64,000 nucleotides of DNA from Gossypium raimondii (taxonomy: Eukaryota > Streptophyta > Magnoliopsida > Malvales > Malvaceae). Positions 38,601 to 49,385 of this stretch are shown in pieces. The position numbers were made by a program, and so were the translations under genes. Every line of letters begins with the position of its first letter. The first letter of the stretch is position 1. Location of the stretch: assembly GCF_025698545.1 (NCBI RefSeq), contig NC_068569.1:17732001-17796000 (forward strand), written 5' to 3'. The notes under the pieces are model-generated. The model searched no databases and was not told the DNA's origin. It saw nothing but the letters and a program-made list of their open reading frames with translations.

Positions 38601-39421
38601 TGTTCAGTCAAACACTCCAGAATCTCAGTCAGAAGCCTCTTTGTGCTGAAACTGTCATACAAAGAAACCCAAATTTTCTTATCAAAATGACCATCCAGCC
38701 TCGGATCATTGTAAACTAGTTGAGCAAGGGTTGTCTTCCCGATTCCCCCAATCCCAACGATTGGAATCACCCAAGTATCAGCACTGGATGATAATAACAA
38801 ATCAACAATCTTTTTCACGTCATCTGCTCGACCATGAACTTCTGATTCATCCACGTCAGGTCCAGTTTCACGCTTCTCTCTAGTATCTGAGCTTTTATAA
38901 GCTACCACATCTTTGAAACTGAAAGTAGACATCTCGCTTGCTATATCGTCCAATCTTTCAATAATATCTGTAAGCTTACCTCGCATTTTAAAGCTACTAA
39001 AGATGGATTGAATAGCGAAAGTAGTGATCCGAACGTTCCTTTGAGTATCTTTACTTATCGATGACTGAATTCTTCTAAGCTTGTCTTTGACTGGATCCTT
39101 CCAGTTCCAGGGCGAACATTCACTTGGAACCCTTTCCTTCAGCGAACGCCTCAGCAAACGTTGAGTAGTGATCTCATCCAAGAGATCATCAGCATCATAA
39201 GCCGCATCCCTAAGCTTTGACAGCCAAATCTTCACCCTATTATCATTTAGTTGTCTTTCTTCTGCATCTTGAATTACAGCTTGAATGATGGACAACTTAT
39301 CTTGTAACTTCTTGATATTCTTCTTCTGAACTTTAGGAGTTTCCACACCGTTGACATAAGAAGCCAATTTGCCATAGATCCCCTGTAGAAGAGGTGATAC
39401 AATTAAGGAAGCCACCTCCAT
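35669..39421 (-). CDS. CC-NB-ARC-LRR (CNL) disease-resistance protein, RGA2-like, single exon
   Basis: One uninterrupted frame of 1250 residues from the ATG at 39421. The frame stays open about 120 nt further upstream but has no other ATG, so this start is preferred. It is an intracellular immune receptor that senses pathogen effectors and acts as an ATP/ADP switch. Coiled-coil region about 1-170, with DADDLLDEI (EDVID-like position). NB-ARC: P-loop GIGGIGKTT 223-231, kinase-2 LLVMDDVW 298-305, RNBS-B KIIVTTRTERVA 327-338, GVPLA about 390-394, RNBS-D CFAYCAIYP 447-455; the Trp ending kinase-2 fits the CNL class. LRRs run from about 580 to 1215, and the tail is Ser-rich. Odd points: the MHD position reads IPS (515-517), and there are two in-frame tandem duplications in the LRR region. 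No stop or frameshift was seen. Function may be altered, but expression cannot be judged. Confidence 0.95.
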   Translation of the reverse strand: MEVASLIVSPLLQGIYGKLASYVNGVETPKVQKKNIKKLQDKLSIIQAVIQDAEERQLNDNRVKIWLSKLRDAAYDADDLLDEITTQRLLRRSLKERVPSECSPWNWKDPVKDKLRRIQSSISKDTQRNVRITTFAIQSIFSSFKMRGKLTDIIERLDDIASEMSTFSFKDVVAYKSSDTREKRETGPDVDESEVHGRADDVKKIVDLLLSSSADTWVIPIVGIGGIGKTTLAQLVYNDPRLDGHFDKKIWVSLYDSFSTKRLLTEILECLTEHRCESSHMGVLQSQLRDSLYGKRYLLVMDDVWGDDQEEWDKVRSLLRCGAEGSKIIVTTRTERVASIMSNAPSHLLEGLAKDACWTLFKQQAFADGEENEFPNLLPISLRIIDKCQGVPLAAKVLGGLLRSKREEDEWLRVQESDLWSLDTGENRILSVLRLSFNHLPSNLKRCFAYCAIYPRNYHLNKEKLIQQWIAGGFVQSAGDNPDMLEQMGNECFNDLLEMSFFQLTSSSDAGEFKIPSLIYDLAKLIAGKEFLTIENSDQAQVVTGHNLAETRYALVENNYGSSLLPKALYKAHKLCSLNFLASGDISMEAQRNLVQCFRHLKMLNLSGSGIKKLHRSIGDLIYLRYLDLSNTPLQTLPETIGHLCNLRTLDLSGCTDLLELPGEIVKLVNLMHLNVKDCTRLASLPACWWSMVRLRTLPIVISSKNLRLLRHLKNLQGELKIKYLENCTDPSLRMPYGAIEFEQNCRDPSFRMPRGAKEFEHCLVLNHLQLRTLDLFWGDGGEGKLNQNTSRQTRRSELLSQQLINWLKPSPNIRRLSIKGYLGCEFPFWMESDAIHNLTVLELINCKTVETLPMLGQLPFLKCLNIQGMDNVVKIDYEFYTGAMCPFPSLNELTLQDFPELRTWEGMGSTEAFPCLKKLSIMNCPLLKTMPSFGFPCLKRLSIMKCPLLKTMPSFPTLQHLMLKDCDPLLLRSAADLRTLLTLVIDSFCELDFIPKVLLENCLLLVSLTVISCPMLPRLPANLGRVTALKSLKIGWCAMLDSLPHGLANLISLENLEIIECPSLVTLPEQSLERLSSLRSLSFENCNGFTSLPRGMQHATALERLTVMYCSNLASLPDGLQNLLVLKSLTILSCPELASLPDGVQHMKMLQNLEIRICPKIMALPKVKDLISLRSLAISDCQNIKSLPEGIEQLSGLQHLSIQDCPELEKRCKKGEGEDWLKISHIPYVYIGASVLQNRRDTAASSSSS
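36563..36694 (-). repeat. 66-bp in-frame tandem duplication in the NLR LRR region
   Basis: Two adjacent 66-bp units (36563-36628 and 36629-36694) differ at only a few positions and encode near-identical LRR segments (KRLSIMKCPLLKTMPSF and KKLSIMNCPLLKTMPSF). The length equals 22 codons, about one LRR. Confidence 0.85.
37138..37245 (-). repeat. 54-bp in-frame tandem duplication in the NLR
   Basis: Units 37138-37191 and 37192-37245 encode two similar 18-residue blocks (NCTDPSLRMPYGAIEFEQ and NCRDPSFRMPRGAKEFEH). Both lie in the loop between LRR blocks, residues about 727-761. Confidence 0.85.
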
Positions 39422-39544
39422 TCCTGAATGAGAGTGAAGCTGATTGTGAAGGAGAAAAGCAGAAGCAAAGTGAGTGAGGAGACAGTTGCCGACACAGGAA
39501 TGGGTGATTAAGTGAAAGAATGTGAGGGAGACTACCTCTGGCAA

Positions 39545-40630
39545 CAGGCTAAGTCAAGATCTAGCTGTTTTGAATGAGTACCGTTCGATATCTGCTTTAA
39601 ACTTTTGATCGAAAAAGAGAACAGTTTTGTACGTAACTAAATACGTGTACAAATCTCAATAATTTGTTTTTTATCAATCAGAACATCAATTTACTCATAA
39701 ATAACTTTTGACTTTTCAGATGAAAGAACCATATGTTCATTTCCGTGATGTGAAGAGCGATGTGTTTTATTTTGATAGGTTGAAGTTAATTTAACAATAA
39801 ATGTTATTGCATTTTATTATTGTTTATATTTTACCCTATAAACAACGATGAATAAGTAGCTTTCCTATATAATTGGAATGTTCAATTTTATATTCCTTTT
39901 ATTTATTTTTATTATTTTAATACAATACATTTTCTCTAAAAATAAAAATAAAAAATTTAAATTCTATTGAATTATATTTTAAAACATACATATTAAATTT
40001 ATTTTAAATTAATATTATTTAAAGGTAAATAGATTAAATTACTTGTAAAATAGAGGTCCATATTACTCCTATAACTTCTAAGACTTTTTTTGTTAACTCT
40101 TGTGGTAATCCTAAAATTTATAGATTACCTTAATTATATATATTAGAGTTTTGTAACTTATGATGATTAAATGCCTATAAATAGATGACACGTATAAGCT
40201 TTTTGATATCTCCGAGTGAAAATTGAATCATCTTTTGTTTTTTACTATTCTCTCTTAATTCTATTAATTTTCGTTACTTAAAAAGTTTTTATTATTTAAT
40301 TTCTCTTTTAATTCATGGTAATCCTAAATTATATATCTTTATCCTACTTCTTCTTTTTTCATTCTTAAAAACATTATTATAATTATAATTCTATAAAATA
40401 TGTATCGGTAAAATTATGTTTATCAAATATTTTCAATCTTGTCTTTCCTTCATTTATTTTCTCTAGCGTTTACGTAGATGAAATGTTTTTATTTTCAATA
40501 TTTAATGTTTTAGTAATTGACAATTTAGTTGTTTAGTCATTGGACTAAATTATTAATTAGTTAATAATTAAGGTCGTTCATATTTTTAACTTTTATAGTG
40601 AATTTTGTTTGTTTTAATGAAAACATGAAT
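39545..40630. other. NLR upstream/intergenic region, AT-rich
   Basis: It should contain the promoter of the minus-strand NLR, but I see no convincing TATA box or other element. Very AT-rich from 39780 on. Confidence 0.4.
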
Positions 40631-40635
40631 AGTCA

Positions 40636-41420
40636 TCGTAATTTTATTAGATCCAAGATCGATAGAAACACATGTCTTGCAAATAATGCTACAATACATA
40701 CTATACTAAAAGATCAAAATATTCTTCTCATTTGATAATGAGTGATGCTTATATTAATACCATATCATGTAATTCAAAATTTATTAAAAGTTTTGAAAGA
40801 GCTAATATATTATTATCCAAATTGATGATGCTTTATTTTCTACTAAATCTAAAAGAAATTTATTGAGTTTTAAAGATATTCGCCATAATTTTATTGGATC
40901 CAAGATCAATGGAAACATGTGTCTTGCAAATAGTGGCACAACACATGCTATACTAAAATATAAAATAAAAAAATTCTCATTTGACAATGAGTGATGCTTA
41001 TATTAATAAAAGATCAAGTAATTTAAATTATTGAAGGCTCTGAAAGAGCTATTATATTATTATCCGAAAGAATAAAATTGTCATTGATGATACTTTATTT
41101 TCTATTAAATCTAAAACAAATTTATTGAGTTTTAAAGATATTTGCCTTAATGGATATCATATTGAGACTATGAATAAGAAAAATATTGAATACTTATATA
41201 TCACAATTGTTAAATGTGGAAAGAAATGTGTTTGGAAAAGACTACCTGCTTTTTCGTTAAGTTTATACTATACACATATTAGTGCAATTGAGGCACATGT
41301 TACTACAAACCACAAGTTTGTAGAACAACACACTTTTACTATTTGACATGATCAGTTAGGCCATCTCGTATCTATTATGATCTACAGGGTTTGAACTCAT
41401 GTTATCTCAATACTAAACAT
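40636..41420 (+). mobile_element. Ty1/copia fragment (protease to pre-integrase region) with internal tandem duplication
   Basis: 41125-41346 encodes SFKDICLNGYHIETMNKKN followed by YYTHISAIEAHVT, and then out to HDQLGHL at about 41347-41368. This is the GAG-pre-integrase region of copia elements. Just upstream, a unit of about 250 bp is present twice in tandem (about 40636-40884 and 40885-41135). Each copy contains CTTGCAAATA.TG and GAGTGATGCTTATATTAATA and ends in the TTATTGAGTTTTAAAGATAT phrase. Both copies have stops. LTRs, RT and integrase core were not found. Confidence 0.7.
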
Positions 41421-43218
41421 AAATTTTAATCACTTCAAATTTGACGTGCGTGATCTACATGAAAGAAATATGGAATATGATAGTTAGATCATTAAAATGT
41501 GGGATAATGTACCATTTGACACTTGTACTTTGAAAATGTCCAGTGTGGCATCCGAACTATCAAGATGTGTTTTACTATGATATATGTACTTTCATAAAAT
41601 GTCCAATATGGAACATGCATTTTGAAAATGTCTGATGTGGTACTTAAACTATCAATACATCTTTTTTATTAATCATATGTTTAGTTATTTATTTTTATTT
41701 AATTTTTCACATACTATTATATTATCAATGTGGACTTGATGACCTAAAAACAATTCTACCTATCAAAATTTCATTGACTGGTTTAACAATTCATTAATGG
41801 TGTCAACCCCAAGTACCATAATAAAACACAAATTAATAGTTTAGATACCAAATGAGACATTACCCTTAACGTATTGATGGTATAAAAATAAGTTATATGA
41901 AAGGCATATATTATGATATAATAAGTATTTGGAAAGTGTAAAACGCATGAATTTGTCAAATTCATAAATTCCTGAAGAATTTCAAGTTTACTATTAAATA
42001 GGCCTCCAACAAATATATGCACTTGATAGATAATCAAGAATATGCATGTGTATCATCACTCAATTTACACTATTCTTAAACCAAGTTTCTAAACGCTATT
42101 TTAAAATATTTGCATTTGACTTCACAAAATTTCTATCTTAAAAGTATCTTTAAAAATTAGATAAATGATGTTTGATCCCTCAAAAGTTTTTTTTTTTTTT
42201 TTTGAACTTGGGTCATTGTAAAATAATTAGTTTGAAATTATAATTTTGATAATACTTTTGGTCTAAACCCCATTCATTGGATTCAAATTCAAACACTCTC
42301 AACTCGTCAAAAGGATTCTGATGACTGAGCCTAAATCAGAGTAAGACTTTTAAGTTTGGAGCCCTACCTTGTTTGGTCATGAAGGTTGCCCATAGAGGTT
42401 TCATATTTTAATTACAACACTCGTTTTCTAGTTTCGTTTAAACCATTGAAAACAACCCTTAAATATCTTTTCATTCATATCTCAATTATTTTTAGTGATT
42501 TACGTAATATACCACTTCTGTTGCTTCTTAAACAGCATGCACATTCTTTAGTAAAAATTGATTAGCTTTCTTTACAAAACTCAAAATTCGCTTCCTTTTA
42601 TTTTCATTCTTGCATTATTCATGCAAAGTTTTTCTTCTTCATCTACCAACCCTTAGATTCAATCCAAGATCATATTTTTATTATCACTTAATCGATAATA
42701 CAACAAACCCAATATTTTTACCAAATCGATTAATAAAATCCTAAGAAATTTCATAAATTTTCTAGCTGTTCTCCATAATAATGTTTACCCGCATCATCAC
42801 AATATATCCAAATAATTTCATTATTTATCAAACGACAGCTTTCTCTTACCTTTATCTTTAAATTGGAAGACCAAAAATCAATCTCCCTCGTTCCTCTTCT
42901 CTTTGCAGCATCTCTTCTTTTTCACTCGACTTTCTTCCTTCCTGTATGCTTGATAAGAAACTGACGATTAAGTTTCCTTTTTTTTAAACCCTCACATATT
43001 ATTTACTCATGGGCTTTTTTCAAAACTCTTACAAATATGATTGGGCTTTATTGGTTGAGTATTACAATTGGTTGATTGGATTTTTCGCAGTCTAAGGGAG
43101 GGAACATTACCTTGATTTCCTTTCTAACGACAGATCATAGTGTTACAAATGTTTTTTGTTGCTACCGTTGTTTGTGTTTCTTGCGATTTCATCATCCAAG
43201 GACTGGGGGTAATACCAC
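41421..43218. other. Intergenic repeats, no gene
   Basis: 41500-41670 has short imperfect repeats of the type TTTGAAAATGTC..TGTGGCA..CGAACTATCAA (at about 41530 and 41620). 42190-42203 is a T run. 42270-42420 is one copy of a dispersed repeat (separate entry). Nothing else is recognised. Confidence 0.45.
42270..42420 (+). repeat. Dispersed repeat, copy 1
   Basis: Shares a diverged block with 45615-45725 in the same orientation: CAAACACTCTCAACTCGTCA, then GAGCCTAAATCAGAGTAAGACTT here; CAAACACCGTCAACGCATCA, then GAGCCTAAATCAAGGCAAGACTT there. The family is unknown. Confidence 0.6.
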
Positions 43219-45452
43219 TGCTAAGGGCCCAATTTTGTCCGGCCCAAATAAAAATCAGATAAAAATAAACAAAACAAAAAACAAATAAAAAGTCCAAAAT
43301 ATGCCAGTCCATTTACAAAACATCAAACCCAAATTTATAGGCCCGAATGGCCCAAAATAAAAAAACCTAATGGCTCAGTGGCCTTACAACTTAAACATCT
43401 TTCAGTAAAACCAAAAAACCCTAAAACACCCTACGCCGCACCCCCCTTCGCATACACGCCGCCCGAGGCTCCTCGTCCCGTGGCCTGACGCGCCTTTGCT
43501 GCCGTTTCACCAAAATGGCAAGGGCAGGCTTCCTTCCTGGTTGTTGAGCCTCCACCGCCACCTGCAAAAACAGAAAGGAAAAGGATAGACGCAAACACGC
43601 AAAAGTAATAGGAACAGTAGAAAAAAATAGAAAAAATGTATAATGAACAAGTGTGTAATGGCTATAAAAGCCAGAAGACAGATTGTATTCGGGGAATAAT
43701 TTTTAAGAGAACTGAGAAATAAAAAAGAAAAAAACAAGAAGATTAAAAAGTTATTTATTTATTTATTTTGCGAAAATATAAATAAAATAAAGTTTTCTTA
43801 CCTGCGCCATGCAAGGCCGAGTTCTAAAAAGGTGTAAAAAATGTCGAAACTAAAAAGGGTATTTTTGAGATTCCGGCCACCGGAGGCGACAGCCGCCAAA
43901 TGAATTTAAAAAAAAATGAAGCAAAATGAATTTTAAACATTTTTTTACTTATATAGGCCTATAAAACGGTGTCGTTTTGGGCATAACTTCAGACGCCAAA
44001 ACGGCGTTGTTTCAGGCCAACCCAATGACCCGACCCGGATCCCCCTAGGATCCGCGTGTTTTTAAAGGCGAGAGGATATTGTCAGATTTGGTCCCTATAC
44101 TTTTTTCATATTTTTAATTTAATCCTGTTCAATTTTATTTATTTTAATTTTCGCCTCATAATTTGAATTCCTGTGCAATTTAGTCCCCTGACCCACTGTG
44201 AACCCCTTGGGGAGTGACGCGTGTCAATATGAAAGGGATAATTTCTCTTTGACCCATAAAGTTTTTATCCTATTTTAATTTAATCCTTTAAGTTCTTTTT
44301 CTTTATAATTTAGACTGTCAATTTTGTTATATTTTAAATTTAGTCCTTTATTCCTCTTCTTTATTTATTTTATGATTTATGCTTTAAGTTTCTCTTAAAT
44401 TTCAATTTAATCCTTATTTGGCTAATTTTGACTCTTTATTTACTATATTATTTATTTTAGTATTTAAAATTTATGTTATTTATATTTTTCCTTTTATTGA
44501 TCCACTTTATTTTTATGTTATTCGTGTTATCATCGTTTGATTTACTCATATTCTTATTATGATAATAGTTACGATATGATTATCATTGTTATTATTATAA
44601 ACTAATATTCTTGTTATTATTATAGCTGCATTATTATTATTAGTTACCAACATGTTTCTTTTATTTTATTTTTATTCTTATTTTTAATTTCTTCATTTAT
44701 TTTATTTTATTTTTGCTTATTATCCTTTCATTTTTTGCCTACATGACTATTTCATTTTATTTTGCTATGACGATATATTTATCATTTTTACTTTGCCCAA
44801 ATAAATATACTTCGTTTTAAAGGTTACACTCGTTTTATCTAATGCATATAAAATATTCAAAACCGAGGCAATGTTCATTATTTTTGGGATTCAAAGAAGT
44901 CGTGCTCCTGACTTACGGAGTATAGCATCTTCCTAGAACCAAAGTAATAGAATATCCTATTTAAAATTAAAAAAAAAAAGCAAGATTTAAGTAATGATAA
45001 AAAACGTAGATTATTCTAATTTTTTTTGATAAATTGAGAGATCGTGTTCTAACTTACGGGGCACGATTTTTTCCTTCTCGATTAACTTGAAATAAAGCCC
45101 TTTTTCCATAAAATTTAGTTGAGCGATATCTTAACCAAATATCATCATGCAAGGTAGGATCATGTTTAAATTCTCTTCAAACTTTCTATTCTCGACACTG
45201 AGACATCAATTAATCAATTAGGTACCAATTTTGGGCGTTACGAGGGTGCTAACCCTTACTCGTGCATAACCGACTCCCGAACCCATTTCCTAGATTTTGT
45301 AAATCGAAAATCATCGTTCTAGTAAATCTAAACTTTATTAAAATAATCAAATTATGAGGTGACCCGATCATACCTAATAAAAATGATTGGTGGCGACTCT
45401 CATTTTCACTCTTTTAAAAATAAAAAGTCTATTTAAAAAAAAAAGTTTCGAT
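43219..45452 (+). mobile_element. LTR-like block, candidate solo LTR of about 2.2 kb
   Basis: It begins TGCTAAGGGCCCAATTTTGT and ends after the segment GTGCTAACCCTTACTCGTGC ... GATTGGTGGCGACTCTC ... TTTCGAT. The GGTGGCGACTC phrase is typical of the 3' end of large plant gypsy LTRs. It contains no coding sequence. ATACCAC occurs immediately before it (43212-43218) and at its end (45451-45457), compatible with a target duplication, although the canonical terminal CA is not preserved. Whether this is one LTR or a degraded non-autonomous element is uncertain. Confidence 0.5.
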
Positions 45453-45457
45453 ACCAC

Positions 45458-46557
45458 CCTCTATTATCATTTCCATTAATGGCAATGATTTCATCTAAGG
45501 CAGGGGGCAATGCCTACTTCAGTTGGGAGCGTCATTTTTCTACTTGCTTATGGTTTGGGTAGAGCTAGCTCCTTTTTGTTTGCGCTAGTTGCTTAAAGGG
45601 AGATTCACCTTTCTAGACTCTCAAATCCAAACACCGTCAACGCATCAAAAAGATTTTAATAGCAGAGCCTAAATCAAGGCAAGACTTTAAGTTTATATCC
45701 CTGTCTCATCTAATCATGAATCTCTTATTTTTGCATGGTTTTTCGTTGAGGTTTCCCTATCATCTTATGGTTCTTTTTTGTTTCTATTGCCTTTGGGCCG
45801 TTGTATATATGTTTTCGGCCATTTAGCCTTTGCAGTTAAATGCTATTCTCTCACTTGAAAAAGCATTTATTCGTTCAATGTATTATTACGATTTCTCAAT
45901 ATTACATTTCGAAATGAGATTACAGTGTTTAGATTATCAATATTCTAATCATCACGTAATCTTACATTACAGAATTACTGCTGTAATGTAGGTTATAATT
46001 TTATTACGACTCATTCCTTAAGTTACTTAGATTATGACCATAATTTTAAATTTTGGATCAATTTGTCTTTTATTTTTATTTTATTATTTTAATCAATTTA
46101 GACATTTTTAAAATAAAGTTTAAGACTAATTAAAAATAAATTTTTAATAGGGAACCAAAAGATCTCATACATTACAATTATAATTATTATATTTTATTTA
46201 ATAATTTATTAATTATGGTTGGCGTCACTTTTCATGAATTATTATAAGTATGATTTATGAATTTCTTTAAATATCATATATTTAATTATTAATTATAATA
46301 AAAAGTAAAAATTGTAATAATTTATCATAATTTTCTGGAAATTGAAATTACAAAATATTAAAGGAATTAAAATTGTTAAAAACTATACTTGTTAAAAACC
46401 AAATTTTGTAACATCGACAGTTGAGTAAAATGTGTTTCTAGGTAATCTTACCTTCAATCAACCAACATTTGAATATTATATTTTAATCAAATGAATCAAA
46501 CAAAATAATCTCGCATTTCACCAAGAATCTAATATTTCCATAATTTTATTACAAAAC
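45458..46557. other. AT-rich intergenic between two LTR-type blocks
   Basis: Holds copy 2 of the dispersed repeat at 45615-45725; no gene recognised. Confidence 0.45.
45615..45725 (+). repeat. Dispersed repeat, copy 2
   Basis: Same orientation as copy 1 at 42270-42420. The two copies bracket the 2.2-kb LTR-like block. Confidence 0.6.
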
Positions 46558-47619
46558 ATAATTGTAATACCGATTTTAGTTAAATCAAAATAGTAGTTTT
46601 GAAACCACAAATCCGAGATCAAAAATTATTTTAATATTATTTTGGTATTTATAGCATGTGAATATATGTGTGTGAAAGTTTCGTAAAGAAATTTTATTGG
46701 TTGAGTGCTTAATTCGGTAAAAATGACTAAATCGCTTAAGGTGTAAAAGTTGTGTTTTATAAGCTAAAGGTGTCTAATAGCTATAGAACATTAAAGTAAA
46801 GGTCCTTAAGTAGTAAATAGACCACAAATGTGTTAGTAGAATATGATGGCTTGGCATATTGTGTAATATTTTAAAGGTTATAATTGTAAATAGGTAATTG
46901 ATGATAAAAAAACAAATGAAATAAATTAACCATCATCTTCCATTATCTTTTTTCAACCGAAATTAAAAGAGGAAGAAGTCATTATTAAGCTTGACATTCG
47001 GCCATTCATATTCCTTTGATTAGGTATGTATTTTTAATCCGTTTTTAATTATTTTTATGTTTTCGGGATCGTTGCAGCTTAATCTAGCTAGTTCGTACCT
47101 TCATTTTTGAAATTGTTATAGATTTAAAATGATGCCATTGTTGAATGCTTGGTTGTTTAAGTGTTTAATGATAGATCATGAAGGTTTAATGTTAGATATA
47201 CAAGTTTTGTAAAGTGATTTTTGACAAAATTGTCAAAAAGGGGTTAAATTGATAAAATGTTAAATGTGGTGGTTAAAAGTGTGAATAAATTGAAAATATG
47301 GGCTGCTAGTAACATATATTAAATTCGGTTAAGCACGGGTTTGTACTAAATTGCATGAATTTGCAATTTTATGTGATAATGACTAAACTGTAAAAATGTG
47401 AAAGCTTAGGGGAAAAATGTAAAATAGCCCTAATGTGTGTTTTGGATTAAATTGAATAAATAGTTGATTAAATAAGTTAAATTTGAATTGATTTAGATCA
47501 AGAAAGGAAGAAATCGGATTTGGATCGGGGGAAGTTAAAAGTTGTTGAATAGTCGTTCTGATCCATTCGTTTCTGAACGAGGTAAGTTCATAAGTAAATA
47601 AATGTTTTTGAATTTAAAT

Positions 47620-48195
47620 GTATATGTTTTATACATTGCCGAATTTGATTAATTATAGATATATATTGTCGAATTTGATTGTTTTATATATTGCCGAATT
47701 TGAATTGTTTATAGTTATACATTGTCGAAATTGATTTGCATATGGTTATAAGTTCTTTGAATTGATTTGTACATGATTATACATTGCTGAAATTAATTTG
47801 TATATGGTTATACATTGTTGAAATTGAATTGTATATGGATATAAGTTGCGAATTGATTCGTATATGGTTGTACATTGCTGAAATTAATTTGTATATGGTT
47901 ATATATTGTTGAAATTGAATTGTATATGGATATAAGTTGCCGAATTGATTTGTATATGACTATACATTGCTGAAATTAAATTGTACATGGTTATACATTG
48001 TTGAAATTGAATTGTATATGGATATAAGTTGCTGAATTGATTCGTATATGGTTATACATTGCTGAATTTGATTTGTATATACATTGCCGAACTTTATTCG
48101 TATATGGTTATACATTGTCGAATTGATTCGTATATGGTTATACATTGCCGAATTTGATTTGTATATGATTATACATTGCCGAACTTGATTGGTTT
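47620..48195 (+). repeat. Minisatellite in the solo LTR: units of about 30 bp, partly in 92-bp higher-order repeats
   Basis: Units of the type TTGTATATGGTTATACATTG followed by CTGAAATTGAA repeat many times. The variant GTATATGGATATAAGTTGC recurs at about 47831, 47922 and 48014, spacing 91-92 bp, giving three-unit higher-order repeats. Confidence 0.85.
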
Positions 48196-48299
48196 CGTGC
48201 ATGAAATTATTTAATTACGAAGTCGATAGCTCTGGATGAACCTTAAAAAATGTATTTGATATTGATGACATGATATTAGGACTTCTAAGGTGTGATTTC

Positions 48300-48540
48300 G
48301 TGTAGGACCATGTCTGGGACATCGGTATCGAAGTAAGGAAACGTGTAGGACCATGTCTGGGACATTGGCATCAAAGTAAGGAAACGTGTAAAGACCATGC
48401 CTGGGACATTGGAATCGAAGTAAGAAAACGTGTAAGACCATGTCTGGGACATCGGCATCGTATATGATTCGTATAAAACCCTGTCTGGGACAGTAGCATC
48501 GATATGCGTTAACATGTAAGACCATATCCAGGATATGGCA
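48300..48540 (+). repeat. Minisatellite in the solo LTR: unit about 43 bp, about six copies
   Basis: Units beginning TGTA(A)GACCATGTCTGGGACA start at about 48301, 48344, 48387, 48431, 48471 and 48514. The last two are more diverged. Open frames on the minus strand here are by-products of the repeat. Confidence 0.88.
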
Positions 48541-49385
48541 TTGTACGAGCTTTATATGATTTCTGTGTGTACTTAACAAATTTGAATGTGAATTTGAGCT
48601 GAATGGCTCAGGTGCGTATGAGGTTTACATGTTCAAAAAAAAAAAGGGTAAGTGAAGTGATTTAATATGGTAATTTGGAATATATGAGATAAATGATTTT
48701 ATATATGTATGATATTAGTTAAATTTCGGCCTATTTTGAATTAAATTATATATGTTCTCGTGTTGAATTAATTTCTTATGACTTACTAAGCTTTCAAAGC
48801 TTACTTTTTGTGTCTTTTTATTGTTTTATAGATTTTGAAAGTTAGCTCGAGTTCAGGGATCATCCAGGAACATTGTCACATTGTTGATCGCTATTTCGGT
48901 ACTTTAAAAGTTTGTACTTTCGACTTATGGCATGTATAGGCTAGTTTCGATATGGTTCTTTTGATCTGTATATATGTGGCCATGCGAAAATGGCTTGATA
49001 ATGATGTTAATGTTTGTGTATACTCGATCATAGTATAAGCTTATTTTCGGAAGTATGTTTCATGATATATATATGTATGGTATATTGGTTATATGCTTTG
49101 GTTGAGTAACGATTTAGTTGATGGATGTGTTTTCACTATAATGCATATGTTACCATAAACTAAATTATGTATAAGTGATTGCTTGTATATTGGTTGTTTA
49201 GGTACGGTTTGTGATGGCATAGTATGAATATGTTTTATAATTTATTTGATGGTTATCTGGGTATGGGCATAAATGGTAAATTGTGCATGAATTGTAATAA
49301 ATCACCATGATGAACTATGTTTTGTTTGGTAATGTCTCGTAACCCTAATTCGGCGAAGGATACGAGTTAGGAGTGTTACAATAAT

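Larger units (their letters stand above)
46563..49380 (+). mobile_element. Solo LTR (2818 bp) of a Ty3/gypsy-type retrotransposon
   Basis: It starts TGTAATACC and ends GTGTTACA, so the termini are TG...CA within inverted TGTAA/TTACA ends. The 5-bp sequence ATAAT flanks it on both sides (46558-46562 and 49381-49385), a perfect target duplication. There is no gag-pol and no second LTR, which is the structure left by recombination between two LTRs. The 3' end (GGTAATG.CTCGTAACCCTAA ... GGATACGAGTTAGGAGTGTTACA) resembles gypsy LTR ends seen in dicots. Two minisatellites lie inside. Confidence 0.82.

Noticed and set aside
39422..39544. Extension of the NLR frame 41 codons upstream of its ATG
   Set aside because: The frame is open but begins at TTG and has no ATG before 39421; the MEVA... 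start matches the usual CNL N terminus.
48211..48579. Minus-strand open frames with repeated PDMVLH/CPRHG phrases
   Set aside because: They are read-through of the 43-bp minisatellite inside the solo LTR; periodic peptides arise from the DNA repeat.
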